Shown here piece by piece: positions 37,796 to 39,615 of a stretch of 39,615 bases of DNA (positions are counted from its first letter, which is position 1; the number at the start of each line of letters is the position of its first letter). Below the pieces are notes generated by a model that was not told the DNA's origin, made no database searches, and saw nothing but the letters and a program-made list of their open reading frames with translations. The position numbers and the translations under genes are program-made. The DNA comes from Ramlibacter sp. GTDB taxonomy: Bacteria > Pseudomonadota > Gammaproteobacteria > Burkholderiales > Burkholderiaceae_C. The DNA lies in NCBI GenBank assembly GCA_028292245.1, contig JAQGMS010000232.1, forward strand, positions 1 to 39,615. The letters are read 5' to 3'.

Positions 37796-37817
37796 TTTGT
37801 ATCTCGTCGAGTACAAA
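37796..37817. promoter_or_regulatory. Dyad upstream of the STAS-like gene
   Basis: Arms TTTGTA (37796-37801) and TACAAA (37812-37817) flank an inner CTCG-T-CGAG symmetry; with one bulged T the two halves pair over ten bases. It ends 43 bases before the next start codon, in the 134-base gap after DUF1428. It could be an operator for an unlinked regulator. The one-base centre makes a stable RNA hairpin less likely. Confidence 0.4.
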
Positions 37818-37860
37818 TGGCTGTGGCACGCTCGAGGCAATCCAATTCCCTCGCCGATCC

Positions 37861-38220
37861 ATGAACCTCGTAGTCGCCTCCCGCCATGATGGCCCCCTCA
37901 TAAGCTTCGATGTCCGGGGCCACTGGCACAACGGCGACGCCCTGAAACTGGCCTATATGGTCAAGGCGGCAGTGGCGCGGCTGCGGCAAGACCATGTCCT
38001 GATCGACCTGCGGCATGTGGATACCCCGCCCGACGCGGACGGCAAGTTCCTCATCTGCGACCGGCTGCGCCGGGCGCTCACGTCGAAGACCCGGGTGGTC
38101 CTGCTTGGCGCGCCCGAGCTGGTGGACGGCGACGCCACGCCCCTGGGCGCGCGCCAATGCCCCGACATCGCGCTGTTCGGCGCTGAACACGACGCTCTCG
38201 ACTGGCTCAACCTGCACTAG
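37861..38220 (+). CDS. Small STAS/SpoIIAA-like protein
   Basis: A 119-residue protein that alternates strands and helices: ISFDVRGHWHNGDALKLAYMVKAAVARL, DHVLIDLRHVDTPPDADGKFLICDRL, RVVLLGAPELVDGDATPLGA, and a final helix ALDWLNLH. The layout (strand, helix, central strand with Asp, loop, helix, strand) resembles the STAS/SpoIIAA-like fold used in anti-sigma antagonism or membrane-associated binding. The assignment is structural guesswork. I recognise no named family. No ribosome site is obvious before the ATG. It stands alone between two regulatory-looking gaps. Confidence 0.7.
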   Translation: MNLVVASRHDGPLISFDVRGHWHNGDALKLAYMVKAAVARLRQDHVLIDLRHVDTPPDADGKFLICDRLRRALTSKTRVVLLGAPELVDGDATPLGARQCPDIALFGAEHDALDWLNLH

Positions 38221-38233
38221 GCCTGCTGGGCAG

Positions 38234-38266
38234 AAAAAATCCCTCGGGTTTTGGAGCCGAGGGATT
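38234..38266 (-). terminator. Intrinsic terminator, leftward (second of two)
   Basis: Read leftward, AATCCCTCGG (38266-38257) pairs perfectly with CCGAGGGATT (38247-38238) around a 9-base loop, and the right arm runs straight into a T tract (+ strand A run 38234-38239). GC-rich 10-bp stem plus T tract is textbook. On the + strand no T tract follows the stem. Confidence 0.75.
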
Positions 38267-38289
38267 GAAGAGCCGGGGGAAGAAACTTG

Positions 38290-38335
38290 AAAAAAACCCG
38301 GCTGTGTGATTGGAGTCACCGATCGCCCCCGGGTT
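38290..38335 (-). terminator. Intrinsic terminator, leftward (first of two)
   Basis: Read leftward, AACCCGG (38335-38329) pairs with CCGGGTT (38301-38295), which continues into seven Ts (+ strand A run 38290-38296). The 27-base interior contains its own GTGA/TCAC stem (38306-38319). It lies about 25 bases before the second terminator, giving a tandem leftward stop. Confidence 0.65.
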
Positions 38336-38510
38336 CCCTTCTCCCGCCAATCAAAAACACGTGAATTTGTCACGCGTGGCCGCCGGGTACACCGGTTCCA
38401 TAACCATGCCCCTAGCCTGTTTGCTGATGTCTCTGTAGGATTGCACTTACAAGAGGCCCCAGGCCCGGCGACTTCCGTTTCACGGCAAAAAAGCAACAAC
38501 ACCCAAGCCG

Positions 38511-38522
38511 CGGCGATCGCCG
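38511..38522. repeat. 12-bp perfect palindrome upstream of the AAA+ gene
   Basis: CGGCGATCGCCG is fully self-complementary and ends 37 bases before the AAA+ start codon. It could be a regulator or methylase site; GC-rich palindromes also arise by chance in this genome. Confidence 0.3.
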
Positions 38523-38559
38523 GTAGCGCTTCTCCGTTCCCGTCACCGAAAGACCCAAC

Positions 38560-39615
38560 ATGTCGGATTTATCGCCGAGCCCCCAGACACCTCCGGAAGC
38601 CGCCGCTCGTGCGTCGGAGCAGGCTTCGCGCAGCCTTTGGCAGTCGCTGAAGAAGTTCGCGGCCCGCCTGCAGGACTGGTTCGTCATCCAGTCGATGACG
38701 ATGAAGATCGTCGTCGTTTCCATGGCCGTGCTGATCCCCGCCACAGCCGTCTACTCGGTCACCCTGATGCACAAGCAGGCGCTGGTCACCGAGGAGGTCA
38801 AGACCATGACCGCGGCGGCCGAGCAGCCGGGCGAAGCCACCTGGACATTCGACCGGAAGCTGCCGGTCGTGTTCGGCACCGGCTCGGTCCTGAGCTTCCT
38901 GGAAACCACCCCGGTCGAGCGCATCACCGTGATCTACAAGCCGCTGATGTGGAACGTGTCGGAGCGCTTCATCCTGATCGAGTCGCAAGGCAAGCAGTAC
39001 GCGTACTACCCCAGTGACATGGAAACCAAGATCTTCGCGGACAAGGCGGTCACGGCCGCGTGGGGCGGCAAGCTGAGCTTCGTGCCGCGCGCCGACCTGG
39101 ACAAGGCCAGCATCGAGATGCTGGAGCGCCTGGACAACCGTTTTGCCGGCGCCCGTCCGCAGTCCGAAAAGGACGGCTGGAAGGCCGGCGTGAGCGGCGC
39201 GCTGTCGGCCGCGCTGACCCTGGGCCTGCTCGGCTTCCTGGCCTTCCACCTCAAGGGCCAGTTCAAGTCGCTGCGCTTCATCGAGCCGGGCCAGGTGCAG
39301 GGCTCGATCAAGGATTTGGTGGGCATGGACGACATCAAGGCGGAAGTGCGGCAGATCAAGGACCAGTACGAGCGGCGCGCCGAGTACGCGGAGTACGGCA
39401 TCAACAAGCCGTTCAACGTGATGTTCAGCGGCCCCGCCGGCACCGGCAAGACCAAGCTGGCCAGCTACCTGGCCAAGGAACTGGACCTGCCCATCCTGTT
39501 CCACTCGGCGGCCAACCTCGAGACCGGCTTCGTCGCCGGCGGCTCCAACACGCTGGCGCGGATCTCCTCGATGGCCAAGCGGCGCAAGCGCTGCATCGTG
39601 TTCCTGGACGAGGCG
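38560..39615 (+). CDS. FtsH-like membrane-anchored AAA+ ATPase, N-terminal part (runs off the window)
   Basis: The 352 visible residues comprise a Ser/Pro-rich cytoplasmic start, a first membrane helix (about 49-70), a loop of about 140 residues that should be periplasmic, a second helix (about 211-230), and an AAA+ domain with Walker A GPAGTGKT (291-298) and Walker B CIVFLDEA (345-352). The order helix-loop-helix-AAA+, and the segment GSIKDLVGMDDIKAEVRQI before Walker A, follow FtsH, but the loop is about twice the usual length and the hydrophobic second-region loop is unlike housekeeping FtsH. Whether an M41 zinc protease domain follows is not visible. The start at 38560 is the first ATG of the frame. 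Confidence 0.85.
   Translation, partial: MSDLSPSPQTPPEAAARASEQASRSLWQSLKKFAARLQDWFVIQSMTMKIVVVSMAVLIPATAVYSVTLMHKQALVTEEVKTMTAAAEQPGEATWTFDRKLPVVFGTGSVLSFLETTPVERITVIYKPLMWNVSERFILIESQGKQYAYYPSDMETKIFADKAVTAAWGGKLSFVPRADLDKASIEMLERLDNRFAGARPQSEKDGWKAGVSGALSAALTLGLLGFLAFHLKGQFKSLRFIEPGQVQGSIKDLVGMDDIKAEVRQIKDQYERRAEYAEYGINKPFNVMFSGPAGTGKTKLASYLAKELDLPILFHSAANLETGFVAGGSNTLARISSMAKRRKRCIVFLDEA

Larger units (their letters stand above)
38221..38559. other. 339-base gene-free region before the AAA+ gene
   Basis: The only gap above 300 bases. Its left part holds two tandem leftward terminators (listed separately). A GTGA/TCAC dyad (38371-38383) lies in the middle, and a 12-base palindrome lies near the right end. 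I found no open frame with a ribosome site on either strand and no convincing sigma70 promoter. Promoters for the AAA+ gene, and for a leftward transcript, may be here but do not fit the standard consensus. Confidence 0.6.

Overview
The window is high-GC bacterial chromosome, almost entirely coding. Gene order and protein sequence point to a betaproteobacterium of the order Burkholderiales, most likely family Comamonadaceae (Ramlibacter/Variovorax-like). The order ndk-rlmN-pilW-rodZ-ispG-hisS-yfgM-bamB-der-hfq-hflX-hflK-hflC-DUF2065-hisZ-purA is the conserved Burkholderiales arrangement, and a separate hisZ fits. This assignment rests on recognition of gene order and families; no database was searched. 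I saw no tRNA, rRNA, CRISPR array, insertion sequence or phage gene.

Region 1 (1-16911) is a core housekeeping block, all on the + strand with very short gaps. It starts with the 3' end of a pseudouridine synthase (RluB type). It then covers nucleotide metabolism (ndk, purA, a phosphoribosyltransferase), RNA modification and translation (rlmN, hisS, der), envelope and pilus assembly (pilW, rodZ, yfgM, bamB), isoprenoid synthesis (ispG), RNA chaperoning and ribosome rescue (hfq, hflX), membrane protease control (hflK, hflC) and histidine synthesis (hisZ). Several genes overlap by 4-8 bases, indicating translational coupling, and der, hfq, hflX and the DUF2065 gene use GTG or TTG starts.

Region 2 (16930-23513) is mixed: a secreted hypothetical protein, a cystathionine beta-lyase-type PLP enzyme, a small basic protein, mnmH coupled to a TesA-type esterase on the - strand, a divergent LolD/YbbA-type ABC ATPase whose ATG shares two bases with the esterase ATG, rlmB, a sirtuin, a lipoprotein, and a small membrane protein that seems to start at CTG.

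Region 3 (23568-27485) is a packed + strand run of small enzymes: SRPBCC, VOC, gamma-glutamylcyclotransferase-like, GFA, two GNATs, a PaaI-type thioesterase, a second GFA, and a two-helix membrane protein shaped like a potassium channel but lacking the selectivity filter. It ends tail to tail, with no gap, against a - strand pair of short chromate transporters. Upstream of these on the - strand are an EamA-type exporter, which probably starts at ATA, and a MarR-GNAT fusion regulator with an operator-like palindrome in its promoter.

Region 4 (30582-35194) is a fatty-acid beta-oxidation module: thiolase and FadB-like genes on the - strand, with a divergent acyl-CoA dehydrogenase. Region 5 (35204-37726) is a compact operon behind a strong sigma70-type promoter overlapped by a dyad: GFA, two VOC proteins, an ArsR-family regulator, SRPBCC, DUF1428. 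It reuses the GFA/VOC/SRPBCC families of region 3 but carries its own repressor.

Region 6 (37796-39615) holds a SpoIIAA/STAS-like small protein, the only gene-free stretch above 300 bases, and the 5' part of a membrane-anchored AAA+ ATPase resembling FtsH that runs off the window. The gene-free stretch contains two tandem leftward intrinsic terminators with no leftward gene to end, which suggests an unannotated - strand RNA.
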